Shown here: piece after piece, positions 1 through 7,959 of the stretch
How positions within the stretch are numbered: position 1 is the stretch's first letter
Layout: every line of letters begins with the position of its first letter
Assembly: GCA_035651995.1 (NCBI GenBank)
Contig: DASRER010000020.1
Location: 124,001 to 188,000 of the forward strand
Origin: Terriglobales bacterium
GTDB lineage: Bacteria > Acidobacteriota > Terriglobia > Terriglobales > Acidobacteriaceae
Direction: 5' to 3'
DNA: 64,000 nucleotides
Made by a program: the position numbers and the translations under genes
The notes under the pieces: generated by a model
What the model was told of the DNA's origin: nothing
Databases searched by the model: none
The model's input: only the letters and a program-made list of their open reading frames with translations

Positions 1-768
1 AACATCGTGAGCGGCGGACGGATGGAGCTGGGCATCGGGCGCGGCGACAGTTCGCGCCGCGTGCTCGGCAAGAAGCCCGCCACGCTGGAGCGCATGGAAG
101 AGTTCATCAATGAATTTCGCGCCCTGACTTCGGGAAAGGAAATCACCTACGACGGCAAGCCGACCCGGTTTCCCTGGGCCGAGGGCGCGTCTCCGCGCGT
201 GTGGGTGGCCGGCTACGGGCCCAGGGCGCTGAACCTGGCGGGCCGCGTGGGCGACGGCGTGATCCTGCAATTCGCCGATCCTGACCTGATCGAGTGGTGC
301 TGCGGCTTCGTGAAGGAAGGCGCGCAGCAGGCCGGGCGCGACTACTCGAAGATCGAGATCATGGCGGCGGCGCCGGTGTGGGTGTCTGACGACATGAAGG
401 TCGCGCGCGAGCGCGTCCGCTGGTTCCCGGCGCTGGTGTCGAACCACGTGATGGACCTGATCTCGCGCTACAAGCCGGAGGAGTTGCCGCCGTCGCTGAC
501 ATCCTATGTGCGCAACCGCGGCGGCTACGACTACCAGCACCACGCCGAAGTGGGCTCGGCGAACGCGCAGTTCGTCACCGATGAAGTCGTGGACCGCTTC
601 TGCGTGCTCGGCTCGGCGCAGAAGCAGATCGCCAAGATCGAGCGCCTGGCGAAGGCCGGCGCGACGCAGTTCAACATCTATTTAATGTGCGGCGACGAAG
701 AGCAGACGCTCGACGACTACCAGCACGGGGTGCTGCCGCACTTCCAGAAGGGTGTGGGCGCAAGGTAG
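1..768 (+). CDS. LLM-class flavin/F420-dependent oxidoreductase, 5' end cut by window edge
   Basis: The frame is open to base 1, so the N-terminus lies outside the window; about 255 residues remain. The run SGGRMELGIGRGDS is the typical luciferase-like monooxygenase (LLM) strand that follows the N-terminal half of these TIM-barrel enzymes, and VAGYGPRAL plus GDGVILQF fit later barrel strands. LLM proteins use FMN or coenzyme F420 to oxidise or reduce small molecules. F420 biosynthesis genes at 20-25 kb make F420 a reasonable guess. It faces away from the pyrimidine-catabolism-like genes on the opposite strand but could belong to the same pathway (RutA is also an LLM protein); the substrate is unknown. 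Confidence 0.85.
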   Translation, partial: NIVSGGRMELGIGRGDSSRRVLGKKPATLERMEEFINEFRALTSGKEITYDGKPTRFPWAEGASPRVWVAGYGPRALNLAGRVGDGVILQFADPDLIEWCCGFVKEGAQQAGRDYSKIEIMAAAPVWVSDDMKVARERVRWFPALVSNHVMDLISRYKPEELPPSLTSYVRNRGGYDYQHHAEVGSANAQFVTDEVVDRFCVLGSAQKQIAKIERLAKAGATQFNIYLMCGDEEQTLDDYQHGVLPHFQKGVGAR

Positions 769-856
769 ACCGCGCTGAGCGCCTGGCGGTTAGCCGTTGG
801 CCATGCACGCGCGGGGCCCGCCGAGCAAGCGGCAACGGCTGAGCGCGAAATGCGGC

Positions 857-2629
857 TCAGGGCGCGAGGCCCAACTCGCGCGTAATCTCCACCACATCGG
901 CGTAGAGCTGCCCTTCCCACGGCCGTCGCGCAAAGCCTTCCGCGGCCTCGCGCAGCGCAAGCGGGTAGTTGTGCTGCGCGCGCAGGATCGCAACTCGCAG
1001 AATGATGACCGTGTCTTCGTCCATCCAGCGGGAGGTCTGGTAGGACGTGGCAAGCGCGGCGGAAAGGTCTCCGCTCTTGGCCAGGGTGCGCGTCAGATTG
1101 AACCACGGCGTGCCGTTGGTGGGATCGAGCGCGACCGAGCGCCGGTAGTCGGCAACAGCGTCGGCGTAGCGGTTGGCGAACTCGCGCTGCTCGCCGCGCT
1201 GCGCCAGGTAGCTGGCCTCGATTTGGCGCGCGCCGAACCAGCCCGACAGCGCGATGGCGGCAAGAGCTGCAGTCCAACCCAGAAAGAAAATCGGTTTCGA
1301 AGTTTCTAGGTTTCGAGGTTGCGAAAACCTCTGCGCTTCCTCGAAACCTCGAATTTTTGAAGGCTCGAAACCTGCTACTGGCAGCGCCAGCCAGAGCCAC
1401 AGCAGCATCCAGATTTCGGCGCGCTGCATGGGTCCTTCGGCGAGCGCGGCGACGCAGATCGCGGCCACTCCGCCGGCTGCGGCGGCCGCGATGGCAGCGG
1501 GCTGGAAGTCGTCGTTTGGCGCGCGCGCGACGCCGGTCACAAAGCGTCCCCAGACAGCGAGCAGCGCGAGCAGCGTGAAAAGCCCGGGCCAGCCGGTCTC
1601 GACGATGGCCTGCACGAAATCGTTGTTCGCAGTTCGTTCGTAGGTAACAAAGCGGCGCTGCGTGGGATCGTTCAGCGCGATGTAGTAAGGACTGACGCGG
1701 CGGCCGTAGACGTACGCCAGGGTGCCCGGCCCGGTCCCGAGCGGGCGGCGCCGCGCGTCATCCGAGAGTGCGACCCGCCACACGAACACGCGCGCCTTGC
1801 CGGCGAGTCCGAAGTCGTGCTCGTTGCGGCTGAGCACCAGGAACGTCGAGGCGGCGGCCAGCAGCGCCATCCAGAGCACGAGGCGCGGGCGGAGCCAGTG
1901 ACGCGGCGGGCGCCGCAGGTTGCGCATGAGCAGCGTCACCGCGGCCCCGGCGAGTGCGGCGGCGAGGCCGGTGCGGCATCCCGTGCCGATGATCGCCACC
2001 AGTTCCATCGCCAGCATCACCCACCAGAACGTCGTCCACGCGCGCGAAGTGGATGCGAAATCGCGTGCCAGCGTGAGCGCCGCCGGCACGGTGGCCGCGA
2101 TGAAAACGGCGACGAAGTCGGGATTACCGAACGTGCCGTAGAGGTGCATGCGCTGGTAAAGCAGCGTGGAGCCGTGGAAAAAATCGAGTCCCAGGAACCA
2201 CTGCGCGATGGCGATGGGCGATTCGGCGGCGCCGGCAAACGCGATGGCCAGCAGCATCAGGCGCTCGCGCCCCGCCAGCGCCGAGATGGCGACCCACGCG
2301 AGCATGGGCCCGGCGAGGCGCAGCCAGACGACGCGTCCGCCAAAGTGCGGAAACGGCGATGCCGCCCAGGCGAGCACGATCACCACCATGAGCGCCGCCG
2401 CGGGCCACGCGGCGGCACGCGGCGGCCTCTTGAGCACGCCACCGGCGGCGGCGAGCGCGAACAGCGATGTCCCGGCGAAGATCAAGAGGGCGTTTTTTGG
2501 CGCAGAAAATGGCGCGTACAGCGCCGGGTGAAAAACCAGCGCCATCAAAGGAACGAGCAGGCAGATGGCGGCGGCCAGCGCGGACGCGAGGCGAGGCGCA
2601 GGTACAGTGGCCGAGGCGGGTGAGGACAT
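857..2629 (-). CDS. O-antigen ligase-like polytopic membrane protein with C-terminal TPR-like region
   Basis: About 590 residues. The start chosen is ATG at 2629 (MSSPASATVP); the frame runs further upstream but only as a shadow of the transporter gene. The first ~400 residues hold about ten hydrophobic segments, with a large loop containing RTGLAAALAG and GTGPGTLAYVYG as in Wzy/WaaL-type O-antigen ligases and polymerases. The last ~130 residues contain TPR-like helices (DPTNGTPWFNLTRTLAKSGD). It probably acts in the inner membrane, attaching or polymerising surface glycan. It follows the NCS1 transporter gene by 10 bases. Residues ~419-446 are encoded by an inverted-repeat element (1290-1373). 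The exact substrate cannot be told. Confidence 0.72.
   Translation of the reverse strand: MSSPASATVPAPRLASALAAAICLLVPLMALVFHPALYAPFSAPKNALLIFAGTSLFALAAAGGVLKRPPRAAAWPAAALMVVIVLAWAASPFPHFGGRVVWLRLAGPMLAWVAISALAGRERLMLLAIAFAGAAESPIAIAQWFLGLDFFHGSTLLYQRMHLYGTFGNPDFVAVFIAATVPAALTLARDFASTSRAWTTFWWVMLAMELVAIIGTGCRTGLAAALAGAAVTLLMRNLRRPPRHWLRPRLVLWMALLAAASTFLVLSRNEHDFGLAGKARVFVWRVALSDDARRRPLGTGPGTLAYVYGRRVSPYYIALNDPTQRRFVTYERTANNDFVQAIVETGWPGLFTLLALLAVWGRFVTGVARAPNDDFQPAAIAAAAAGGVAAICVAALAEGPMQRAEIWMLLWLWLALPVAGFEPSKIRGFEEAQRFSQPRNLETSKPIFFLGWTAALAAIALSGWFGARQIEASYLAQRGEQREFANRYADAVADYRRSVALDPTNGTPWFNLTRTLAKSGDLSAALATSYQTSRWMDEDTVIILRVAILRAQHNYPLALREAAEGFARRPWEGQLYADVVEITRELGLAP
1290..1373. repeat. 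inverted-repeat element lying in frame inside a CDS
   Basis: AGGTTTCGAGG (1308-1318) and its exact reverse complement CCTCGAAACCT (1339-1349) are flanked by further copies of the word TCGAAACCT (e.g. 1363-1372) and GTTTCGAAGTTTC. The same style of word repeat otherwise fills intergenic spacers in this window, for example 35909-35988. Here it is read through in frame and yields a charged segment (EPSKIRGFEEAQRFSQPR) between membrane segments of the O-antigen-ligase-like protein. Confidence 0.75.
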
Positions 2630-2639
2630 CGATATCAGA

Positions 2640-4076
2640 TTAATTGCTCTGGTGCCTGGCTGAGGCCAGAATTCCGTACACCACGAACGCCACGCCGAAC
2701 CCAGCGAACCAGGCGTAGTCGTACAGCGGGCGAAGCGCGTGCACCACGAGCCCAATCCACGCCGCCGCGCAGCCCAGCAGCGTGGCCGCAATTCCCGCCC
2801 GGCTCCATCCGGCGTAAATCCCATTCTCAAGGTAGAGATCGTCAACCGCGAGCTGGCGCTTGCGCACGACCCAGTAGTCGCAGATGAGCACGCCGGCGAT
2901 CGAGCCCAGGCCGCCAGAGTACCCCAGCAACCAGTTGAAGATGTAGCCGGAGGGATCGGCGAGCAGCTTCCAGGGCATCATGGCGATGCCGATGAGCCCG
3001 GTGAGCAGGCCGCCGCGGCTGAAGGTGATGAGGCGCGGGAAGGCGTTGGCGAAATCGTTCGCCGGTGAAACCACGTTGGCCGCAATGTTCACCGAGAGGG
3101 TCGCGACCACGACGGTGAACATGGAGATGGCCACGATCCAGGGCTCGGTAAACTTGCCGACCAGTTCGACCGGGTCCCAGATCGCCTGCCCGTAGATGAT
3201 GGCGCTGGCGCTGGTAATGACCACACCCATCGCCGCGAAGACGGTCATCGTTGTGGGCAGCGCGACCACTTGGCCAACTGCCTGCTCGCGCTGGCTGCGG
3301 CCGAAGCGGGTGAAGTCGGGCATGTTGAGCGAAAGCGTGGCCCAGAAGCCGATCATCGCCGTCAACGATGGCACGAACACCGGCCAGAAGTCGTGCCAGG
3401 TGGCGAACTTTCCGCGCTGCTGAAGAATTGGGCCGAGCCCGCGCGCCGCCTTCAGCGCCCACCAGACAAGAAACGCCGTCATGACGAGCACGAACGGCGC
3501 CGCCCAGTTTTCCACTTTGCGCAGCAGGTCCATGCCGCGATAGACAACCAGGATGTTCAGCCCCCAGAAGAGCAGGAACGAAATCCACTCGGTGGGCGTA
3601 TGTCCGCCGAAGCGGCCGGGAACCGCATCTGTCCAGCCGGGCCAGAGCGAGCGAAAGAAAACGTGCAGCGCCTGGCCGCCGATCCACGCCTGAATTCCGA
3701 ACCATCCGCAGGCGACCAGAGCGCGCATCAGCGCCGGCACATTCGAGCCGCGCGTACCGTAGGCGGCCCGCGCGAAAACCGGAAACGGTATGCCGTACTT
3801 CGTTCCGGGATGCGAATTCAGCAGGATCGGAATGAGGACGATGATATTGCCGAGCAGAATGGTGAGCAGCGCCTGCCGCCAGCTCATCCCGGCGCCGATC
3901 AGTCCGGAAGCGAGCATGTACGTGGGGATGCAGTGCGCCATGGAAATCCACAGCGCGGCGAAATTGTACGTGCCCCACACGCGCTGCTGCGGAGAGGTGG
4001 GCGCGAGGTCGAGGTTCCAGAGCGGGCTGGAGGTGATGTCGGGGCGGGTGGCGTTGGAAACGGCCGTGGGCTGCAT
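2640..4076 (-). CDS. NCS1-family nucleobase:cation symporter
   Basis: 478 residues from ATG at 4076 (MQPTAVSNAT); longer starts would read into the flanking repeat. About twelve transmembrane segments are visible. The N-terminal region SPLWNLDLAPTSPQQRVW, GTYNFAALWISMAHC and LNSHPGTKYGIPFPVFARA match NCS1 transporters of uracil, cytosine, allantoin or hydantoins, which couple uptake to Na+ or H+. Nearby beta-ureidopropionase and aminotransferase genes favour a pyrimidine or hydantoin substrate. It is the last gene before the O-antigen-ligase-like gene (10-base gap) and is separated from the rest of the catabolic genes by the two GIY-YIG genes and their repeats, which look like later insertions. 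Confidence 0.88.
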   Translation of the reverse strand: MQPTAVSNATRPDITSSPLWNLDLAPTSPQQRVWGTYNFAALWISMAHCIPTYMLASGLIGAGMSWRQALLTILLGNIIVLIPILLNSHPGTKYGIPFPVFARAAYGTRGSNVPALMRALVACGWFGIQAWIGGQALHVFFRSLWPGWTDAVPGRFGGHTPTEWISFLLFWGLNILVVYRGMDLLRKVENWAAPFVLVMTAFLVWWALKAARGLGPILQQRGKFATWHDFWPVFVPSLTAMIGFWATLSLNMPDFTRFGRSQREQAVGQVVALPTTMTVFAAMGVVITSASAIIYGQAIWDPVELVGKFTEPWIVAISMFTVVVATLSVNIAANVVSPANDFANAFPRLITFSRGGLLTGLIGIAMMPWKLLADPSGYIFNWLLGYSGGLGSIAGVLICDYWVVRKRQLAVDDLYLENGIYAGWSRAGIAATLLGCAAAWIGLVVHALRPLYDYAWFAGFGVAFVVYGILASARHQSN

Positions 4077-4162
4077 CGGTGGTCTACGATGCCGCACCGC
4101 CGGCAAGAAGGCAAAAGGAAAAAGTAAAAAGGCAAAAAAAGCGCCGCTCACCCCAAGAGCGC

Positions 4163-4333
4163 GGGTCAAGTAGGGATGCTTCGACTACGGCCCGCTGCGC
4201 GGGCCTTCGCTCAGCATGACGGCCGTCGAAAAAAGCAGCACTCGGACATGGCTGCAAAATCACGCCGTCATGCTGAGCGGAGGCGGCTCGCGCCTGCGCG
4301 AGCCGGCGCAGTCGAAGCATCCCTACCTGACCC
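4163..4333. repeat. REPIN-like inverted-repeat doublet 1
   Basis: A 171-bp element made of two opposed copies of one repeat. The outer arms at 4163-4186 and 4310-4333 are 24 bp each with one mismatch (GGGTCAAGTAGGGATGCTTC on the left). Inner arms TCAGCATGAC (4211-4220) and GTCATGCTGA (4267-4276) are exact. Each half also has its own GC-rich hairpin. The right arm contains the stop codon of GIY-YIG gene 1 (4323-4325). A near-identical doublet lies at 4729-4903. Confidence 0.85.
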
Positions 4334-4688
4334 GTGCGCTCCGGGCGAGTATCGCCTCCCACTTTTTTCGCCGGCGCTGCACATCTTCATACCACTCCCG
4401 GCTCAGGTCTTTCCAGCTCGGATTCATGCTCTCGATGAGCGCAATCTTCTTTTTGCGCGTCCAGCCCTTCAGCTGCTTCTCGCGGTGAATGCCGTTCAGG
4501 GGATCATCGAAGGATTCGTAGTAGAGAAGACGGTCAACTTCATAGCGGCTCGTGAAGCCCTCGAAGACGCCGTCTTTGTGCTCAAGAACGCGGGCCTGTA
4601 ATCGCCCGGTGAACCCGACGTAGAACGTTCCTGAAAGGCTGCCCAGGATGTACGTGTACCAGATGCCGTGGTTGTATAAGCGGGCCAT
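4323..4688 (-). CDS. GIY-YIG nuclease family protein, copy 1
   Basis: 121 residues starting MARLYNHGIWYTY; ATG at 4688 is preceded by AGGA seven bases upstream. The single GIY-YIG domain (YhbQ/UPF0213 size class) shows the paired Tyr motifs WYTYILGS and FYVGFTG, the basic strand with REKQLKGW (metal-binding Glu) and the terminal signature MNPSWKDL. Members are small stand-alone DNA endonucleases; the cell role of most is unknown. The last residues (SARVR) and the stop codon are encoded by the arm of doublet 1. A paralogue lies immediately upstream (4893-5261) with the same gene-repeat junction, so gene and repeat duplicated together. Confidence 0.9.
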   Translation of the reverse strand: MARLYNHGIWYTYILGSLSGTFYVGFTGRLQARVLEHKDGVFEGFTSRYEVDRLLYYESFDDPLNGIHREKQLKGWTRKKKIALIESMNPSWKDLSREWYEDVQRRRKKWEAILARSARVR

Positions 4689-4728
4689 GCTTTCCTGACG
4701 CACGTCGTCGTGCTCACCCCAAGAGCGC

Positions 4729-4903
4729 GGGTCAAGTAGGGATGCTTCGACTACGGCCCGCTGCGCGGGCCTTCGCTCAGCATGACGCCGTCGAAAAAAA
4801 GCAGCACTCGAATATCGGTGCGCAACCGACTACGCCGTCATGCTGAGCGGAGGCGGCTCGCGCCTGCGCGATCCGGCGCAGTCGAAGCATCCCTACCTGA
4901 CCC
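4729..4903. repeat. REPIN-like inverted-repeat doublet 2
   Basis: A 175-bp copy of the doublet at 4163-4333. The outer arms are 4729-4752 and 4880-4903, and the inner hairpins are nearly the same. The sequence homologous between the two doublets begins at CTCACCCCAAGAGCG (4147 and 4713, offset 566), so the unit from doublet to nuclease gene is a tandem duplication. The right arm holds the stop codon of GIY-YIG gene 2 (4893-4895). Confidence 0.85.
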
Positions 4904-5261
4904 GTGCGCTCTGGGCGCCCAGCATTTGCCGCCTTTCTCGCCGCCGCTGCACATCCTCATACCATTCCCAGCTCAGGTCTTGCCAGCTCGGATTCATGGT
5001 CTCGATGAGCGCGACCATCTTCTTGCGCGTCCAGCCCTTCAGCTGCTTCTCGCGAGCGATGCCGCTCAGAGGATCGTCGAATGACTCGTAGTACAGCAGC
5101 CTGCGATCGACCCCGGCGCGGCCCGTGAAGCCCGTGAAGATGCCTTCCCTGCGCTGAAGCACGTGTCTTTCGAATTGGCCGGTGAAGCCGATATAGAGCG
5201 GCTCGGCGAGGCTGCCGAGAACGTAGGTGTACCAGATGCCGTGGTCGTAGAAGGGGCTCAA
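4893..5261 (-). CDS. GIY-YIG nuclease family protein, copy 2
   Basis: Homologous over its whole length to copy 1 (shared blocks HGIWYTY, LYYESFDDPL, REKQLKGWTRKK, EWYEDVQRRR, QSARVR). No ATG or GTG aligns with the start of copy 1. The best start is TTG at 5261 (MSPFYDHGIWYTY), with GAGGCG just upstream, giving 122 residues against 121 in copy 1. A longer frame to 5369 begins in repeat sequence and is less likely. All GIY-YIG signature residues are kept, so the copy may be active. The start codon remains uncertain. Confidence 0.85.
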   Translation of the reverse strand: MSPFYDHGIWYTYVLGSLAEPLYIGFTGQFERHVLQRREGIFTGFTGRAGVDRRLLYYESFDDPLSGIAREKQLKGWTRKKMVALIETMNPSWQDLSWEWYEDVQRRRERRQMLGAQSARVR

Positions 5262-5390
5262 GGGCGCCTCGCGTCGAACTGTGCTGCCCGTCCGCGGCAC
5301 GCTATCGTGCCTCCCGCAGGGGCAGGCGTCAAGCCTGGACGTGCTCCCTCGCTCACGCTCGGCCTTCACTCAGCACGACAGCGAGAAACT

Positions 5391-5930
5391 TTACCAGCCC
5401 TGCCTCGCGCGCAGCGCGGTGATGTGCGCCACGTGGTGGCGCGAGTGCCAGTCGTAGAGCGCCAGCAGGTCGTCGAGCGACATGGGCCCGCGCTCGGGAT
5501 GGTTGAGCTTGCGGGCGAAGTCGGCGCCCGACATGCCGCGCCACAGCGCCGCCCAGCGCTGATGCAGCCCGTCGATCAGTTGCAGCGCGGCCTCAGGAGC
5601 GATGGCGTACTCGGGCGTGATGGCCCAGCGGGCTTCGTCGTAGGCCATGATCGTCGGCGTGTCCTGGGTGAGCGCGAACTTGAGCCGGATGAACGCGTTC
5701 ATGTGGCTGTCGGCCACGTGATGCACCACCTGCCGCACCGTCCAGCCGCCGGGACGATAAGGTGTTTCGAGCTGCTGGGCGTTGAGTCCCGCCACGGCGG
5801 CGCGCATCTTTGCCGGCATCTCGGCAATGGTCGCGATGGCGGCGCGGCGGAAGCTGTCGGTGTACTGCGCAGGCTTGCTGAACTGTCCGACGGGATAGCG
5901 GAGATCGGGCGCGGCGGTTTGCGTGCTCAT
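5391..5930 (-). CDS. DinB/YfiT-family putative metal-dependent hydrolase (bacillithiol transferase-like)
   Basis: 179 residues. DLRYPVGQF at the N-terminus and GGWTVRQVVHHVADSHMNA are typical of the YfiT/BstA branch of the DinB superfamily. The metal ligands would be the His of VVHHVADSH and the two His of DWHSRHHVAH near the C-terminus, which matches the usual three-His site in a four-helix bundle. BstA transfers bacillithiol to electrophiles in Firmicutes, and other members are uncharacterised, so the thiol used here is unknown. It lies downstream of the aldehyde dehydrogenase gene with a 70-base spacer holding a short hairpin (TTGGCTAAAAGCCAA). Confidence 0.85.
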   Translation of the reverse strand: MSTQTAAPDLRYPVGQFSKPAQYTDSFRRAAIATIAEMPAKMRAAVAGLNAQQLETPYRPGGWTVRQVVHHVADSHMNAFIRLKFALTQDTPTIMAYDEARWAITPEYAIAPEAALQLIDGLHQRWAALWRGMSGADFARKLNHPERGPMSLDDLLALYDWHSRHHVAHITALRARQGW

Positions 5931-6000
5931 GAAAACCTCAATGCGCTCTTGGCTCTTCGCAATTGGCTAAAAGCCAAGGCCACAAGCCAAAAGCGCCTTT

Positions 6001-7503
6001 CTAGTAAATGTTCGATTCGCGCTTCTTGCCCGTGTAGTCCACGTACACCGACTTCAGCTCGGTGAAGAAGTCGATGGCCACCGTGCCCTGCTCGCGCAGT
6101 CCGACGCCGGTGCCCTTCATGCCGCCGAAGGGCACGTGCGCTTCTCCGCCGGTTGTAGGTGAATTCACGTGCGTAATGCCGGTTTCGATGCGATCAATGA
6201 ACTCGAAGATTCGGGAAACATCCTGCGTGTAGATGGACGAGCTGAGCCCGAAGATGACGCCGTTGGCCACTTCGAGCGCTTCTTCGAAATTCTTTACCCG
6301 GATGATGGAAAGCACTGGCCCGAAAATCTCTTCCTGGGCGATGCGCATGTTGGGACGGACGTGGTCAAAGATGGTGGGCGCGACGAAGAAGCCCTTGTCG
6401 TACGCGCCGCCGGTCAGGCGCGAGCCGCCGCACACCAGCCTGGCGCCTTCCTTCTTGCCGATCTCCAGGTATTCGAGCACGGTCCTGAACTGGCCGTCGT
6501 CCACCGATGGGCCCATGTTGACGACGGGCTTGGAGCCGTCGCCGACCACCAGCTTTTCGGTTTGCGCTTTGAGGCGCGCGACAAACTCGTCGGCGATGGA
6601 TTCTTCAACCACCACGCGGCTGGTCGCCGTGCAGCGCTGGCCGGTGGAGCCGAACGCGCCCTGGAGCGCGCTGGCCACGGCCAGGTCCATGTCGGCGTCG
6701 GCCAGCACGACGAGCGGGTTTTTGCCGCCCATCTCGCATTGGACCTTCATCATGCGCCTGGCGCCCTGCGCGTAAAGCGCGCTGCCCACTTCGTTGGAGC
6801 CGGTGAAGCTGACCGCCTTGACGGCAGCGTTTGACATCAATTCGTCGCCCACTTCCGAGCCGCTGCCGATCACCAGGTTCAGCACGCCGGCAGGCACGCC
6901 CGCGGCGGCGAAGATTTCGACGACCTTCATCGCGGTGAACGCCGTGATGGTCGCCGGCTTGAAGACGACGGTGTTGCCGGCCACGAGCGCGGGCGCAATC
7001 TTCCACACCGGAATGGCGACGGGGAAGTTCCACGGCGTGATGATCGCGACCACGCCCAGGGGCTGTTTGATGGTGTAAGCAAAGTTTTTGGGCAGCTCGG
7101 AGGGGAGCGTCTCTCCGCCCAGCAGGCGCGCCTGTCCGGCCATGAACTCGAGCACGTTGATGGAGCGCAGGATTTCGCCTTTCGATTCGTTGATCGTCTT
7201 GCCTTCCTCGCGCGTGAGGATGCGGGCCAGGTCGTCGATCTGCTCGCTCATGATCTGCGCGGCGCGGGCGATGATCTTGCCGCGCACCGGGGCTGGCGTG
7301 TTGCGCCAACCGGGGAAAGCGGCGAGGGCGACGCCAACCGCCGCGCGCGCCTCTTCGCGCGATGAAAACGGCACGACGCCAACCACATCGTCGAAGTTGG
7401 CGGGATTGCGCCGCTCGGGGGCCTTCTTGCCGGCCGGATCGGTCCATTGGCCGTTTACGTAGTTCTTCGCACGCGCAATGGCGGCTTCTGTAACGGTAGC
7501 CAT
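6001..7503 (-). CDS. NAD(P)-dependent aldehyde dehydrogenase
   Basis: 500 residues, the normal length for the ALDH superfamily. Catalytic features are all visible: Asn159 in TPWNFP, general base Glu257 in EMGGKNP, nucleophile Cys291 in GQRCTATS, and the cofactor strand FTGSNEVG. The presence of the general base argues for a hydrolytic dehydrogenase rather than a CoA-acylating methylmalonate-semialdehyde dehydrogenase. The overall pattern (VNGQW, KGEILRSINVLEF) resembles ketoglutarate-semialdehyde or similar semialdehyde dehydrogenases. Next to an AGXT2-like aminotransferase and a beta-ureidopropionase it probably oxidises the semialdehyde formed from beta-alanine or 3-aminoisobutyrate. That role is inferred from context. 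Confidence 0.92.
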   Translation of the reverse strand: MATVTEAAIARAKNYVNGQWTDPAGKKAPERRNPANFDDVVGVVPFSSREEARAAVGVALAAFPGWRNTPAPVRGKIIARAAQIMSEQIDDLARILTREEGKTINESKGEILRSINVLEFMAGQARLLGGETLPSELPKNFAYTIKQPLGVVAIITPWNFPVAIPVWKIAPALVAGNTVVFKPATITAFTAMKVVEIFAAAGVPAGVLNLVIGSGSEVGDELMSNAAVKAVSFTGSNEVGSALYAQGARRMMKVQCEMGGKNPLVVLADADMDLAVASALQGAFGSTGQRCTATSRVVVEESIADEFVARLKAQTEKLVVGDGSKPVVNMGPSVDDGQFRTVLEYLEIGKKEGARLVCGGSRLTGGAYDKGFFVAPTIFDHVRPNMRIAQEEIFGPVLSIIRVKNFEEALEVANGVIFGLSSSIYTQDVSRIFEFIDRIETGITHVNSPTTGGEAHVPFGGMKGTGVGLREQGTVAIDFFTELKSVYVDYTGKKRESNIY

Positions 7504-7560
7504 GGAAACCTCACAAATGCAAAATTCAAAATTAAAAATGCAAAATTAGAAACGATGGAT

Positions 7561-7923
7561 TCAAGCTTTTTTCGCTGACACGACAATGGCAGCAAGGATG
7601 CCAGATATCTCTTGCGCCTCTTTGTGCCAATCGGACACACCGTCTGACACTGAGATTTCGGCGGCACGAATCAAGCGCAGTCAAGAGCAAGCCTCGCCGG
7701 CTTCCTTGAGGGCGATGGCGGCCTTGCAGACAAAGTCGGCCCGGCTTTGTCCCGCTTGCGCTTCTTCGAGGTCCGCGCCAATCGAAGTCGCAGACCGAAG
7801 CAATTGGCCAGCGAGCACTCGGGGCGTCCCAGGCGAGGCATCGAGACGCTGACAAACGCGCGCCATGCGAACAGCAAACTTGAATGTTCGCTCACGTATT
7901 GCCGCGCCTCCGGCCGTCATCAT
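7561..7923 (-). pseudogene. four-helix-bundle (23S rRNA-IVS-type) protein interrupted by in-frame TGA
   Basis: The frame from ATG at 7923 reads FKFAVRMARVCQRLDA, LLRSATSIGADLEEAQAG, DFVCKAAIALKEAGEACS and then meets TGA (7681-7683). It continues in the same frame as LRLIRAAEISVSDGV to a second stop at 7561. In this family the position after the KEA-x-E helix is usually Trp followed by LRLL, so TGG to TGA is the simplest explanation. The product would be 80 residues plus stop plus 39. The family is a small helical bundle of unknown role. It sits between two catabolic genes that otherwise look like one series. Confidence 0.75.
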
Positions 7924-7959
7924 GGCTTCACTCGGGTTTCATTTTGCATTTTTCATTTT

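Noticed and set aside
4077-4169. Earlier start for the NCS1 transporter with a hydrophobic leader
   Set aside because: The leader is translated from a CTTTTTACTTTTTCC-type word repeat and the flank of the doublet; NCS1 homologues start at the MQPTA position.
7681-7683. Second selenocysteine codon in the four-helix-bundle gene
   Set aside because: The position is normally Trp, and I see no stable hairpin at SECIS distance downstream. A nonsense mutation is more likely.
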